Of a DNA stretch of 5,595 nucleotides, positions 1-5,560 are shown in pieces. The notes under the pieces are model-generated. The model had not been told where the DNA came from. It worked only from the letters and a program-made list of their open reading frames with translations, and did not search any database. This DNA is from JABDGC01 sp964466595 (lineage in GTDB: Bacteria > Pseudomonadota > Gammaproteobacteria > DSM-16500), in contig CAYXNR010000084.1 in the NCBI GenBank assembly GCA_964466595.1, positions 1 through 5,595 on the forward strand, read 5' to 3'. The stretch's first letter is position 1; each line of letters starts with the position of its first letter. A program made the translations under genes and the position numbers.

Positions 1-324
1 TCATGTCTTTTGACCTCGCCTCGTCTGCGTCGAAAATAATCCTCGACTTGCCGTGTCAGTGCGTCAAAGGCATCGCGAATTGCAACATAGATGTCTTGAT
101 CTTGTTTCTTAGTGACGACAATTTCCTTCCCCGGCACAGCGAGATTAATGCGCACATTATATAATTTTCCCTGATGTTTATGATTTTGAGAAATCGCCAG
201 AACAACTTTGCACTGAATAAATTGATCAAAGAATTCTCGGAGTTTCTCAGCATGTTCCTGAATGCTGTTTTCGATAGCTTGGGAATACGGAAGGTCACGA
301 AAAGTTACTTGAATAGAGTTCATA
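1..324 (-). pseudogene. HPF/RaiA-family ribosome hibernation factor, frameshifted near the start and cut by the left window edge
   Basis: Proteins of this family bind the 30S subunit in stationary phase and silence or dimerise ribosomes. The ATG at 324-322 has a good Shine-Dalgarno GGGGAG (337-332) 7 nt upstream. It reads MNSIQVTF, then Ser and a TGA at 297-295. One base out of step, after the T5 run at 304-300, a second frame is open from 299 to the left edge. It continues RDLPYSQAIENSIQEH and later has GKLYNVRINLAVPG, IYVAIRDAFDAL and RQVEDYFRRRRGEVK, which are family hallmarks. Joined, about 107 residues are visible. That frame has no start codon of its own before the homology begins and is closed upstream by TAA at 308-306, so the break is real in this sequence. 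The cause may be mutation, assembly error or, less likely, +1 slippage. The ending resembles long family members that carry a further C-terminal domain, which would lie outside the window. Family call is confident; gene state is not. Confidence 0.82.
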
Positions 325-428
325 AACGATCTCCCCATCTTTGAGTCATTATTGTTTACTGATCACTCTTACTTACAGTATAGAAGATCTCCTTCAAGAA
401 TAGTATCCAAGGGCTAGTTGATTGAGGA
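325..428. other. Intergenic spacer upstream of the HPF-like gene, possible promoter
   Basis: This 104-nt spacer separates the hydrolase stop codon from the HPF-like start. On the minus strand it contains TATACT (382-377), one mismatch from the sigma-70 -10 consensus, about 50 nt before the start codon. I found no good -35 box 16-18 nt upstream of it, so the promoter is only tentative. The spacing suggests that the HPF-like gene has its own transcript. Confidence 0.3.
332..337 (-). promoter_or_regulatory. Ribosome binding site of the HPF-like gene
   Basis: On the minus strand GGGGAG lies 7 nt before the ATG at 324-322. It matters because it fixes the start upstream of the frameshift and shows that the in-frame TGA nine codons later is not an artefact of picking a wrong start. 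Confidence 0.7.
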
Positions 429-1505
429 TTAAGAGAATAATTGAGGGCTAGACTCCCCCTTGAGGGGGATGAAATATTTTTCTAGATCTTCATGGCTTAT
501 TTCATTCAATTCAGCGGGTTGCCAGTGGGGGGCTTGATCTTTATCAATGAGGAGCGCGCGAATTCCTTCATAAAAATCATGATCTTGAATAAAATGCCCC
601 ATTAAGGCCTGTTCTATTTGCATGCATTGGTCAAACTCTTTCTGCCGGCCCTCTTGTAGTTGACGCAGTGTCACCTTAAGACTCATCGGTGATTTTTTGC
701 GGAGCAGGGCTGCGGTTTCTTGCTGCCAGGAACCGGGATGCTGGTCGAGGCTGTCTAAAATCTCTTCTACTGAGGATTTTGCAAAATGCTGCTCGATCTC
801 AGGGATACGAGCCATCAAAGAGGCTGGGGAAAGAGTTTGATGAAAGGGCTGCAGGATTTCATTCACGCTCTGATGAGCATCGCTGTGGAAAGGCGTCTCA
901 GCCAAGGCTTTTAAGACCAGGGGAAGGTCTGCGCTTCTCAAATAAAAATCGAGCAGTTGAATTTGTAGACAGTCTTCGCCGGAAAGGCGTACCCCTGTGA
1001 GACCCAGATAAATGCCGAGCACAGAGGGCAGCCGTGAGAGAAAATAAGTCCCGCCCACATCCGGGAAAAAACCGATTCCCGTTTCTGGCATCGCGAAAAG
1101 CGTTCGTTCTGTCGCAATGCAATGAGAGCCATTCAAAGAAATACCAGCCCCGCCGCCCATCGTGATACCGTCTAGGAAAGAGATATAGGGTTTAGAGTAG
1201 TGAAAAAGATAATGATTCAAACGATATTCATCATAAAAAAAATCAGGCAGGCTCGGGTCCTTGTCCCGATGCTTATCATAGGCCAGACGCAGATCACCGC
1301 CGGCGCAAAAGGCCCGTCCCTCGGCGGCACACACCACCACGGCCTTGATCTTGTTATTATTTTCCCAGGCCAAGAGTTCTCGATGCATGAGGACAATCAT
1401 TTCCTGTGTCAGCGCATTCAAAGCCTGAGGACGATTCAGGGTAATGAGACCGAGTTTGCCATTTTTTCCAGGGATTTCTTCAAAAAGCACAGGAACAGAA
1501 GACAT
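429..1505 (-). CDS. 3-hydroxyisobutyryl-CoA hydrolase / enoyl-CoA hydratase-isomerase family protein
   Basis: Crotonase-fold protein of 358 residues, the usual length for the HIBCH group and about 100 longer than a plain hydratase. HIBCH hydrolyses 3-hydroxyisobutyryl-CoA to 3-hydroxyisobutyrate and CoA in valine breakdown, in the cytoplasm. Oxyanion-hole segments are FCAGGD (66-71) and GITMGGGAG (113-121). The segment PETGIGFFPDVGG (140-152) carries Glu141 and Asp149, matching the catalytic Glu and Asp of characterised HIBCH enzymes; the Asp separates this group from ordinary hydratases. The frame stays open to 1592, but the ATG at 1505-1503 is preferred: GGTGA (1515-1511) lies 5 nt upstream, the ATG is 1 nt past the stop of the preceding gene, and the family alignment begins there. 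The coupling implies co-expression with the hydratase. The last roughly ten residues, after YFIPL, are encoded by a perfect inverted repeat and what follows, and look like a non-conserved tail. A related acyl-CoA hydrolase or hydratase activity cannot be excluded. Confidence 0.88.
   Translation of the reverse strand: MSSVPVLFEEIPGKNGKLGLITLNRPQALNALTQEMIVLMHRELLAWENNNKIKAVVVCAAEGRAFCAGGDLRLAYDKHRDKDPSLPDFFYDEYRLNHYLFHYSKPYISFLDGITMGGGAGISLNGSHCIATERTLFAMPETGIGFFPDVGGTYFLSRLPSVLGIYLGLTGVRLSGEDCLQIQLLDFYLRSADLPLVLKALAETPFHSDAHQSVNEILQPFHQTLSPASLMARIPEIEQHFAKSSVEEILDSLDQHPGSWQQETAALLRKKSPMSLKVTLRQLQEGRQKEFDQCMQIEQALMGHFIQDHDFYEGIRALLIDKDQAPHWQPAELNEISHEDLEKYFIPLKGESSPQLFS
454..469. repeat. Perfect 6-bp inverted repeat (hairpin) at the 3' end of the hydrolase gene
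   Basis: TCCCCC, a TTGA loop and GGGGGA form a perfect hairpin inside the final codons of the hydrolase gene. On the coding (minus) strand it is not followed by a T run, so it is not a standard intrinsic terminator for that gene. On the plus strand TGAAATATTTTT follows, but no plus-strand gene ends here. It might stabilise or pause the end of the mRNA. Confidence 0.4.
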
Positions 1506-1506
1506 A

Positions 1507-2289
1507 TTATTCACCGCAAAATTGGGGACTGCGTTTCTCAATAAAAGCCTGGACGCCTTCTTTTTTATCCGCAGTGCCAGCGCAAAGTCCAAAATGAGCG
1601 GCTTCTAACTCTAAGGCATCAGCCAAAGTTAAATCAAAGCCCCGATGAATGGTTTCGATCATACTTTTGAGGGCCAGAGGAGGCAGTTTGACCAAGATTT
1701 CTAGGCGCTTTCTAGCCTCTTCTAAAAGAGAATTTTCAGGAACGAGCGCATTGACCAAACCCCAGGCCTGCGCTTCAGGTGCTTTAATGAAGCGGCCACT
1801 GAGACAAAGATCCAAGGCCCGGCCTGGGCCGACTAAACGGGAAAGCCGCTGAGTGCCGCCAAAACCCGGTATGAGTCCCAATTTAATTTCAGGCTGGCCG
1901 AAACTTGCATTATCCGCCGCCACGCGCAGTGTAGCAGCCATTGCTAATTCACAACCGCCGCCCAAGGCATACCCATGGATGGCTGCAAGCGAGGGTTTCC
2001 CCAGGGTTTCCAAGAGATTAAAAATAGCCTGGCCGTTTTTGGCAAAGGTATAGCCTGTCTGGGCATCGAGCAAGTTCAATTGCTTAATGTCGGCGCCGGC
2101 GCAAAAGGTCTTGCCCTCGCCATGCAATAAGAGGGCTTTAATGGCTTGATCTGTTCGTGCATTTTCTAAGACTGTTTTCAGCTCATTCAGTAAACCGGCA
2201 TTTAAAGCGTTCAAGGCTTCTGGACGATTCAAGCTGAGCTGCAAGATACCATCGGAGGAGAGGCTGGTTTTTAACAGGGAGTCTGCCAT
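1507..2289 (-). CDS. Enoyl-CoA hydratase (crotonase family)
   Basis: A 260-residue protein, the standard length for a short-chain enoyl-CoA hydratase, which adds water across the 2,3 double bond of enoyl-CoA thioesters. Visible motifs are LNRPEALNAL (20-29), the oxyanion-hole segments FCAGADI (62-68) and YALGGGCELAMA (107-118), and QPEIKLGLIPGFGGTQRL (132-149). Glu114 and Glu134 match the two catalytic glutamates of the family, so an active hydratase is expected rather than an isomerase. The start is supported by AAGGAA (2302-2297) 7 nt before the ATG. The stop overlaps the translation-start region of the next gene, whose ATG is 1 nt away. Next to a HIBCH-type hydrolase, the likely substrate is methacrylyl-CoA in valine degradation. 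A general beta-oxidation role is also possible, because sequence alone does not fix chain length. Confidence 0.93.
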   Translation of the reverse strand: MADSLLKTSLSSDGILQLSLNRPEALNALNAGLLNELKTVLENARTDQAIKALLLHGEGKTFCAGADIKQLNLLDAQTGYTFAKNGQAIFNLLETLGKPSLAAIHGYALGGGCELAMAATLRVAADNASFGQPEIKLGLIPGFGGTQRLSRLVGPGRALDLCLSGRFIKAPEAQAWGLVNALVPENSLLEEARKRLEILVKLPPLALKSMIETIHRGFDLTLADALELEAAHFGLCAGTADKKEGVQAFIEKRSPQFCGE

Positions 2290-2320
2290 GCGGGATTTCC
2301 TTCAGAAAGAACTCCGATTT

Positions 2321-2830
2321 TCAGCCAGGAGTCATGGGGCGAACCGTCTTTGTTGCCGAAGAACGGGCTGATTTTTTTTGAAGCTTGGCTTTAAGCTGCT
2401 CAGCAGAATAACGCCCTTCTTCTAGGGTCACAACGCCTGCTGAGTTTCCATCCAGATCGATGCGGATGGCCCCCTCTACCACGGTCTTAAAATAATGAAG
2501 GGTCGTGACATAATAACTTAAGCTTTTGATCATGCAGGTTTTATCATTAATGATGATATCTTCCCTGGTGCCCAGGTGTTTGACCAAATCTTGTTTGATA
2601 CCGACTTTAAGCGGTTTGATTTCAGCAGGTTCTTTAAAACACTGTGGATAATGGGCTTTGAGCAGCTCTACCCCATAGTAAACATATTCCAGCCAAGCTG
2701 GTCTTTGTGCGCTTGCTTTTCGGGGCGAATCTTTCCGAGGCATGGATTTAACCTGGCCTTCTTTTTTCTGGGGCGCAGTGGAAGAAGGGACCAAGGCTTG
2801 CAGCTGTTCTTGTAAGCTTGGGTTACTCAT
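2321..2830 (-). CDS. ProQ/FinO-domain RNA chaperone
   Basis: A 169-residue protein whose FinO domain (about 44-150) gives the identity: ELLKAHYPQCF (55-65), IKPLKVGIKQDLVKHL (71-86), then the helix before YYVTTLHYF (106-114) and GAIRIDLDGNSAG (120-132), the family signature. Such proteins bind structured RNAs, often 3' ends and small RNAs, and act post-transcriptionally; known members are E. coli ProQ, plasmid FinO and Legionella RocC. Residues 1-43 are polar, basic and probably disordered, and a Lys/Ser/Arg-rich tail follows the domain. The extra C-terminal domain of E. coli ProQ is absent. The start is the ATG at 2830-2828, with GGGAG (2840-2836) 5 nt upstream; a further in-frame ATG at 2848 has no ribosome binding site. 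It heads a same-strand run with the hydratase 31 nt downstream, suggesting one transcript. Whether it is a ProQ orthologue or a RocC-like paralogue cannot be settled here. Confidence 0.9.
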   Translation of the reverse strand: MSNPSLQEQLQALVPSSTAPQKKEGQVKSMPRKDSPRKASAQRPAWLEYVYYGVELLKAHYPQCFKEPAEIKPLKVGIKQDLVKHLGTREDIIINDKTCMIKSLSYYVTTLHYFKTVVEGAIRIDLDGNSAGVVTLEEGRYSAEQLKAKLQKKSARSSATKTVRPMTPG

Positions 2831-2985
2831 TGAATCTCCCGGAACCATTAAAATGAAGCGAACATTGTAACCCTATCAAGTTCACTTTAAAAGAGCTGTG
2901 TTTTTGGGCAGGATGCCCAATAAATGTAGACAATTTTGAATAAAGGATGGTACTTTAAGGGTTTCAAATTTGGGAGAAGGACATC
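2831..2985. promoter_or_regulatory. Divergent promoter region between the ProQ-like gene and the lysine-rich protein gene
   Basis: This 155-nt spacer must hold start signals for both directions. Toward the ProQ-like gene, the minus strand has TACAAT (2869-2864), one mismatch from the -10 consensus, with only a poor -35 (TTTTAA) 17 nt upstream. Toward the plus-strand gene, TAGACA (2927-2932) followed after 18 nt by TACTTT (2951-2956) is a weak candidate. A strong Shine-Dalgarno, GGAGAAGG (2973-2980), precedes the ATG at 2986 by 5 nt. A 7-bp inverted repeat sits near the middle. Confidence 0.4.
2904..2920. repeat. 7-bp inverted repeat in the divergent intergenic region, possible operator or hairpin
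   Basis: TTGGGCA, a GGA spacer and TGCCCAA form a perfect inverted repeat roughly midway between the two divergent genes. It could be a binding site for a dimeric regulator or a hairpin in a 5' untranslated region. It is not followed by a T tract on either strand, so a terminator is unlikely. The pattern is clear; the function is not. Confidence 0.45.
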
Positions 2986-3552
2986 ATGGTCAAAAATAAA
3001 AAACAAGCCAGCCTGGCAGAAAAAACGGAACAAATTTTAATGACGATGCCGCGCATTATCGCCACTCAAATTGGGAAAGATCTTGTGGTTCATAAGCAGC
3101 AAGAAGGGAAGTGGAATCTGGAACTCAAAAAACGCCAGATTCAAAGAAAAAAGCTCTCAGACAAAGTAGCTGCGCTCACAAAGAAAAATACACCTGTCTC
3201 CAAAAAGCAAGCTAGGGCCGCCCAAAAAGGCTTGCAAAAGATAGAGCAAGAATTACTCCGCATGATGCGTGAACTCGAAGCTGCTAAAAAGCAAATGCAG
3301 ACCCTTTCTCAGAAAAAAGCCATGTATCTGGCGTTACAAGCTCAATTACTGAACTTCCAGAAAGAATGGACTAAAAAAAAGATCAATAAAACGAAGAAAA
3401 CTACGATAGCTTCAAAAAAATCACCTAAAGTGACGAAAATGCCTCTTGTGATGTCTGCGCAGCCGCAAGATTCTCCACTGCATGAAGTCATTGAAGTCTC
3501 AACACAAGATGAATCGGAATTTTCTCAGGAATCGATGGAGAAAGTTTCTTAA
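2986..3552 (+). CDS. Unrecognised lysine-rich, probably coiled-coil protein with an acidic tail
   Basis: I do not recognise this 188-residue protein. It has about 34 lysines (18%). Residues 1-50 are mixed, with an amphipathic stretch (ILMTMPRIIATQIGKDLVVH). Residues about 50-128 are rich in K, Q, E, A and L with heptad-like spacing (for example LQKIEQELLRMMRELEAAKK), suggesting long helices or a coiled coil. Residues about 128-150 are a Lys/Thr/Ser stretch like histone H1-type tails. Residues 152-188 switch to an acidic tail with eight Asp/Glu and one Lys. There is no signal peptide or membrane segment, so it should be cytoplasmic. The start is secure: GGAGAAGG lies 5 nt before the ATG. An HU gene follows after 41 nt with no visible terminator, so the two are probably co-transcribed. 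A nucleic-acid or nucleoid role is inferred from charge and context only. Confidence 0.8.
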   Translation: MVKNKKQASLAEKTEQILMTMPRIIATQIGKDLVVHKQQEGKWNLELKKRQIQRKKLSDKVAALTKKNTPVSKKQARAAQKGLQKIEQELLRMMRELEAAKKQMQTLSQKKAMYLALQAQLLNFQKEWTKKKINKTKKTTIASKKSPKVTKMPLVMSAQPQDSPLHEVIEVSTQDESEFSQESMEKVS

Positions 3553-3593
3553 AAGAGAGAAAGGAAGGTCAGTGTAAACAAAAGGAGTTTGTG

Positions 3594-3869
3594 ATGAATA
3601 AGTCAGATCTAGTAGCAAAAATTGCTGAAAAGATTGATATCTCAGCCAGCAAGGCAGAAGAAATCTTGTCTGCTCTTTTAGAGGGAATCATGAAAACCCT
3701 CAAACAGGGTGAAACAGTGACACTGGTTGGTTTCGGGCGCTTTGGTATCAAGAAAAGGGCTGCGCGCAAGGTTAGAAATCCGCGTACAGGCGCTGAAATG
3801 ATGGTCAAGGCAAAACTAGTGCCTTTTTTTAAAGCTGGCAAGGAACTGAAAGAAACGGTAGATTCCTAA
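3594..3869 (+). CDS. HU-family DNA-binding protein
   Basis: A 91-residue protein, the normal HU size. HU dimers bind and bend DNA non-specifically and shape the nucleoid. The helical N-terminal half begins MNKSDLVAKIAEKIDIS, followed by the conserved turn LVGFGRFGIKKRAARK (44-59). The DNA-binding arm carries RNPRTG (61-66), with Pro63 at the position that intercalates between base pairs. The end, PFFKAGKELKE, is also typical. A GTG at 3591 is in frame, but AAGGAG (3582-3587) lies 6 nt from the ATG at 3594 and only 3 nt from the GTG, so the ATG is preferred. It follows the lysine-rich gene by 41 nt on the same strand. The sequence looks closer to HU than to IHF subunits, but alpha versus beta type is not assigned. 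Confidence 0.95.
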   Translation: MNKSDLVAKIAEKIDISASKAEEILSALLEGIMKTLKQGETVTLVGFGRFGIKKRAARKVRNPRTGAEMMVKAKLVPFFKAGKELKETVDS

Positions 3870-4040
3870 ACCCCTAATTAGAACAGAGCGCTTGACTTGT
3901 CAAGATTGTTTTTTAGTGTAAAAGTCAAAAATAATTGAGGCTGGTAATTGCTTATTCGACAATTGTATTGTAAAAATGTTGATTCATTAGGGATTAGTCC
4001 CAGTTATAGAGCCATGGAATTTTAGAAAGAGAGGTTTATC
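3870..4040 (+). promoter_or_regulatory. AT-rich leader and promoter region of fis
   Basis: This 171-nt gene-free spacer between HU and fis has several A/T runs. Candidate -35/-10 pairs exist (for example TTGCTT, 17 nt, then TAAAAA near 3949-3977), but none is convincing. The ribosome binding site GAGG (4031-4034) lies 6 nt before the fis ATG. Fis represses its own gene in enteric bacteria, so Fis sites would be expected here, but I could not pick out a full consensus match. Confidence 0.35.
3891..3914 (+). terminator. Weak candidate terminator after the HU gene
   Basis: CTTGACTTGTCAAG is a perfect inverted repeat (5-bp stem with a 4-nt loop, or a 6-bp DNA palindrome with a 2-nt spacer). After ATTG comes a run of six T, about 20 nt beyond the HU stop. 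The stem is short and AT-rich, so termination would be weak. The same bases include TTGACT and TTGTCA, which resemble -35 boxes, so the element may instead belong to the fis promoter. Confidence 0.35.
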
Positions 4041-4267
4041 ATGATTGGAAAAATTGCGGCTATTGAAGATTTAGATACAGTTACTTTAAGACAAGCCGTT
4101 AAAAATACACTACGCAACTATTTTACCCATATCGGTGGAGAGCAGCCTGTTGATTTTTACTCTATCTTACTTGAAGAAATTGAGCGCCCTTTGCTCGAAG
4201 TATTAATTAACCATACTCATTATAATCAAGTCAAAATGGCTGCTATCTTGGGTATTTCCCGCGGCAC
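4041..4267 (+). CDS. fis: Fis, factor for inversion stimulation (3' end lost in assembly gap)
   Basis: Fis is a homodimeric nucleoid protein that bends DNA and tunes transcription of rRNA and many growth-phase genes. The 76 visible residues contain TLRQAVKNTLRNYF (15-28), matching the conserved Fis start, then LLEEIERPLLEVLI (43-56), the dimerisation and core helices, and YNQVKMAAILGISRGT (61-76), the helix-turn-helix up to the recognition helix. E. coli Fis has about 11 more residues after this Thr, so roughly 34-36 bases including the stop lie in the gap. The N-terminal arm is about 11 residues shorter than in E. coli Fis (98 aa). In enteric bacteria fis follows dusB; here it follows HU after a 171-nt spacer and appears to be transcribed alone. 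The truncation is an assembly effect, not evidence of a pseudogene. Confidence 0.93.
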
Positions 4268-4367
4268 NNNNNNNNNNNNNNNNNNNNNNNNNNNNNNNNN
4301 NNNNNNNNNNNNNNNNNNNNNNNNNNNNNNNNNNNNNNNNNNNNNNNNNNNNNNNNNNNNNNNNNNN
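4268..4367. other. Assembly gap of exactly 100 N
   Basis: The run is exactly 100 undetermined bases, the conventional placeholder for a scaffold join of unknown size. It removes the 3' ends of two convergent genes, fis and the aromatic amino acid permease, together with any terminator between them. The true distance may be larger or smaller, and further genes could be hidden. Confidence 0.97.
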
Positions 4368-5560
4368 ATAAAGAACAGTTCATAGCCAATCAAGGCGCTG
4401 AAGAGGAAAGAAGCAATCAATGCTATTAAAAGTGAGAGCTTACCGCCAATCACTTGGTAGGGCATGGGATATTTCTTTCGATAGCGGCAAATCCAGGCCA
4501 TGAGGGAAGGCATGAGAGCGAACATGAAAATACAGAATAACCCAGCAAAGCTGAGGAAGAAAATGAAAGCCCTTGGGTAAAAAATAGCGATCACGAGCGG
4601 CGGAATAAAGGTCATGGCCATAATAAACACCTTGCCCCATCCTTCTTTAGTGACTTTAAACCCGTCAGCCAAGTAATCGGATAAGCTCAAAGTGACGCTG
4701 ACAAAGGCTGTTAAAATGCAAATAGAGGTAAAGACCTTGGCGATGAAAGAGATCATCGTATTCGGAACGTAGTACTTGATCGATTCTAACAAACCCGTGA
4801 TCGGCTGGTGATGCTGCATCAGGCGTTCCAGGCCCAGATCACCGGCCAGGGGAATGGAGCCAAAGATCGCTGCGTTCCATCCCGTATAGCAGACCAGAGG
4901 CAGCAAGGTTCCAATCAGGATCACCCAGCGCAGTTGTTTGATATCATCGTTAAAATACGATCTTAAAGTTGGGATCAGAGGTGAAAAGCTAAAAGAGAGA
5001 ATAGCAATGGAAGTCGCTGACAGAACAAAGGGCAGCTTGCCTCCCGTATAGTGTTCTGGAGCAGCATGCATACCGATAAAAATGATGAGTGAAAAAATGG
5101 CGCCGAGTTTCACGAACATCAGTAAGCGATTGAGCAGATCCACTTGACGGACCCCTCGGGTCACAACGGAGCCAAATAAAATAACAAAGACGATTCCGCA
5201 GAGAGCCGCGGGAACATTAAAACCGAAGGAGTGTAATAAACCCTGAAAAACATCTTGGCCGCCGGCGATGTAAGCTGAAACGACCGTATAAAGGAGCATC
5301 AGATAAGCAGTCCAAGTGATAAATTCCCCGGGTTTGCCCAGGGTATGCTTAGCCATCGAAATGATATGGCTGTTCTTAGGAAAGCAAAGATTGACTTCCA
5401 GGGTGAGAAAGGCAGTAAAGGTCATCAGGGCCCAGCAGACGAGGAAGAGGAGGGTGGAATAAAGGAAGCCGCTTTTAGCAGTTGTGATAGGCAGGCTTAA
5501 CATGCCGCCGCCAATGGTTGTACCAGCTACCAGTAGAATACCGCCAATCGTTTTATTCAT
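4368..5560 (-). CDS. Aromatic amino acid permease, TyrP/Mtr (HAAAP) family (3' end lost in assembly gap)
   Basis: An inner-membrane proton-coupled importer of tyrosine or tryptophan type. The visible 397 residues nearly reach the usual length (E. coli TyrP is about 403), so only a few C-terminal residues are missing. The start MNKTIGGILLVAG, continuing TTIGGGMLSLPI (14-25), is the family's glycine-rich first helix. Hydrophobic segments lie near 8-28, 34-58, 84-106, 117-137, 147-165, 176-194, 211-236, 266-290, 311-327, 331-354 and 374-397, giving 11 helices as expected. SFSFSPLIPTLRSYF (189-203) is also typical. GAGGA (5570-5566) lies 5 nt before the ATG at 5560-5558. The frame appears to continue past the gap into the antisense of fis, but that is an artefact of the Ns. 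Substrate (Tyr versus Trp) is not resolved; Legionella-type bacteria often carry several such permeases. Confidence 0.9.

Noticed and set aside
56..298. An 80-codon minus-strand frame starting at GTG (298-296)
   Set aside because: It overlaps the HPF-like body in another frame, and its translation has no family resemblance, while the adjacent frame is clearly HPF. It appears open only by chance.
411..451. Direct repeat GGGCTAG (411-417 and 445-451) with nearby TTGAGG copies, as a possible duplication or attachment site
   Set aside because: It is only 7 nt long with imperfect flanks, and there is no integrase, tRNA or mobile gene nearby, so chance is sufficient.
1506..1592. A 29-residue N-terminal extension of the hydrolase
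   Set aside because: It would overlap the 3' end of the hydratase gene. The ATG at 1505 has a ribosome binding site, and family similarity begins just after it.
689..2053. Several plus-strand open frames (689-1000, 1200-1544, 1649-1852, 1853-2053) opposite the two crotonase-fold genes
   Set aside because: They are antisense shadows of well-conserved enzymes, with no ribosome binding sites and no recognisable protein features.
2576..2815. Plus-strand frame of 79 codons inside the ProQ-like gene
   Set aside because: It is antisense to a recognisable FinO domain, and its Phe-rich translation reflects the Lys/Glu-rich codons of the real gene.
2831..2848. An earlier ATG (2848-2846) for the ProQ-like gene
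   Set aside because: No Shine-Dalgarno precedes it, while the ATG at 2830 has GGGAG at good spacing.
3553..3593. Possible separate promoter between the lysine-rich gene and HU
   Set aside because: The 41-nt purine-rich spacer has no -10/-35 pair and no terminator; co-transcription is simpler.
3569..3841. Minus-strand frame of 90 codons opposite HU
   Set aside because: It is an antisense shadow of an unambiguous HU gene.
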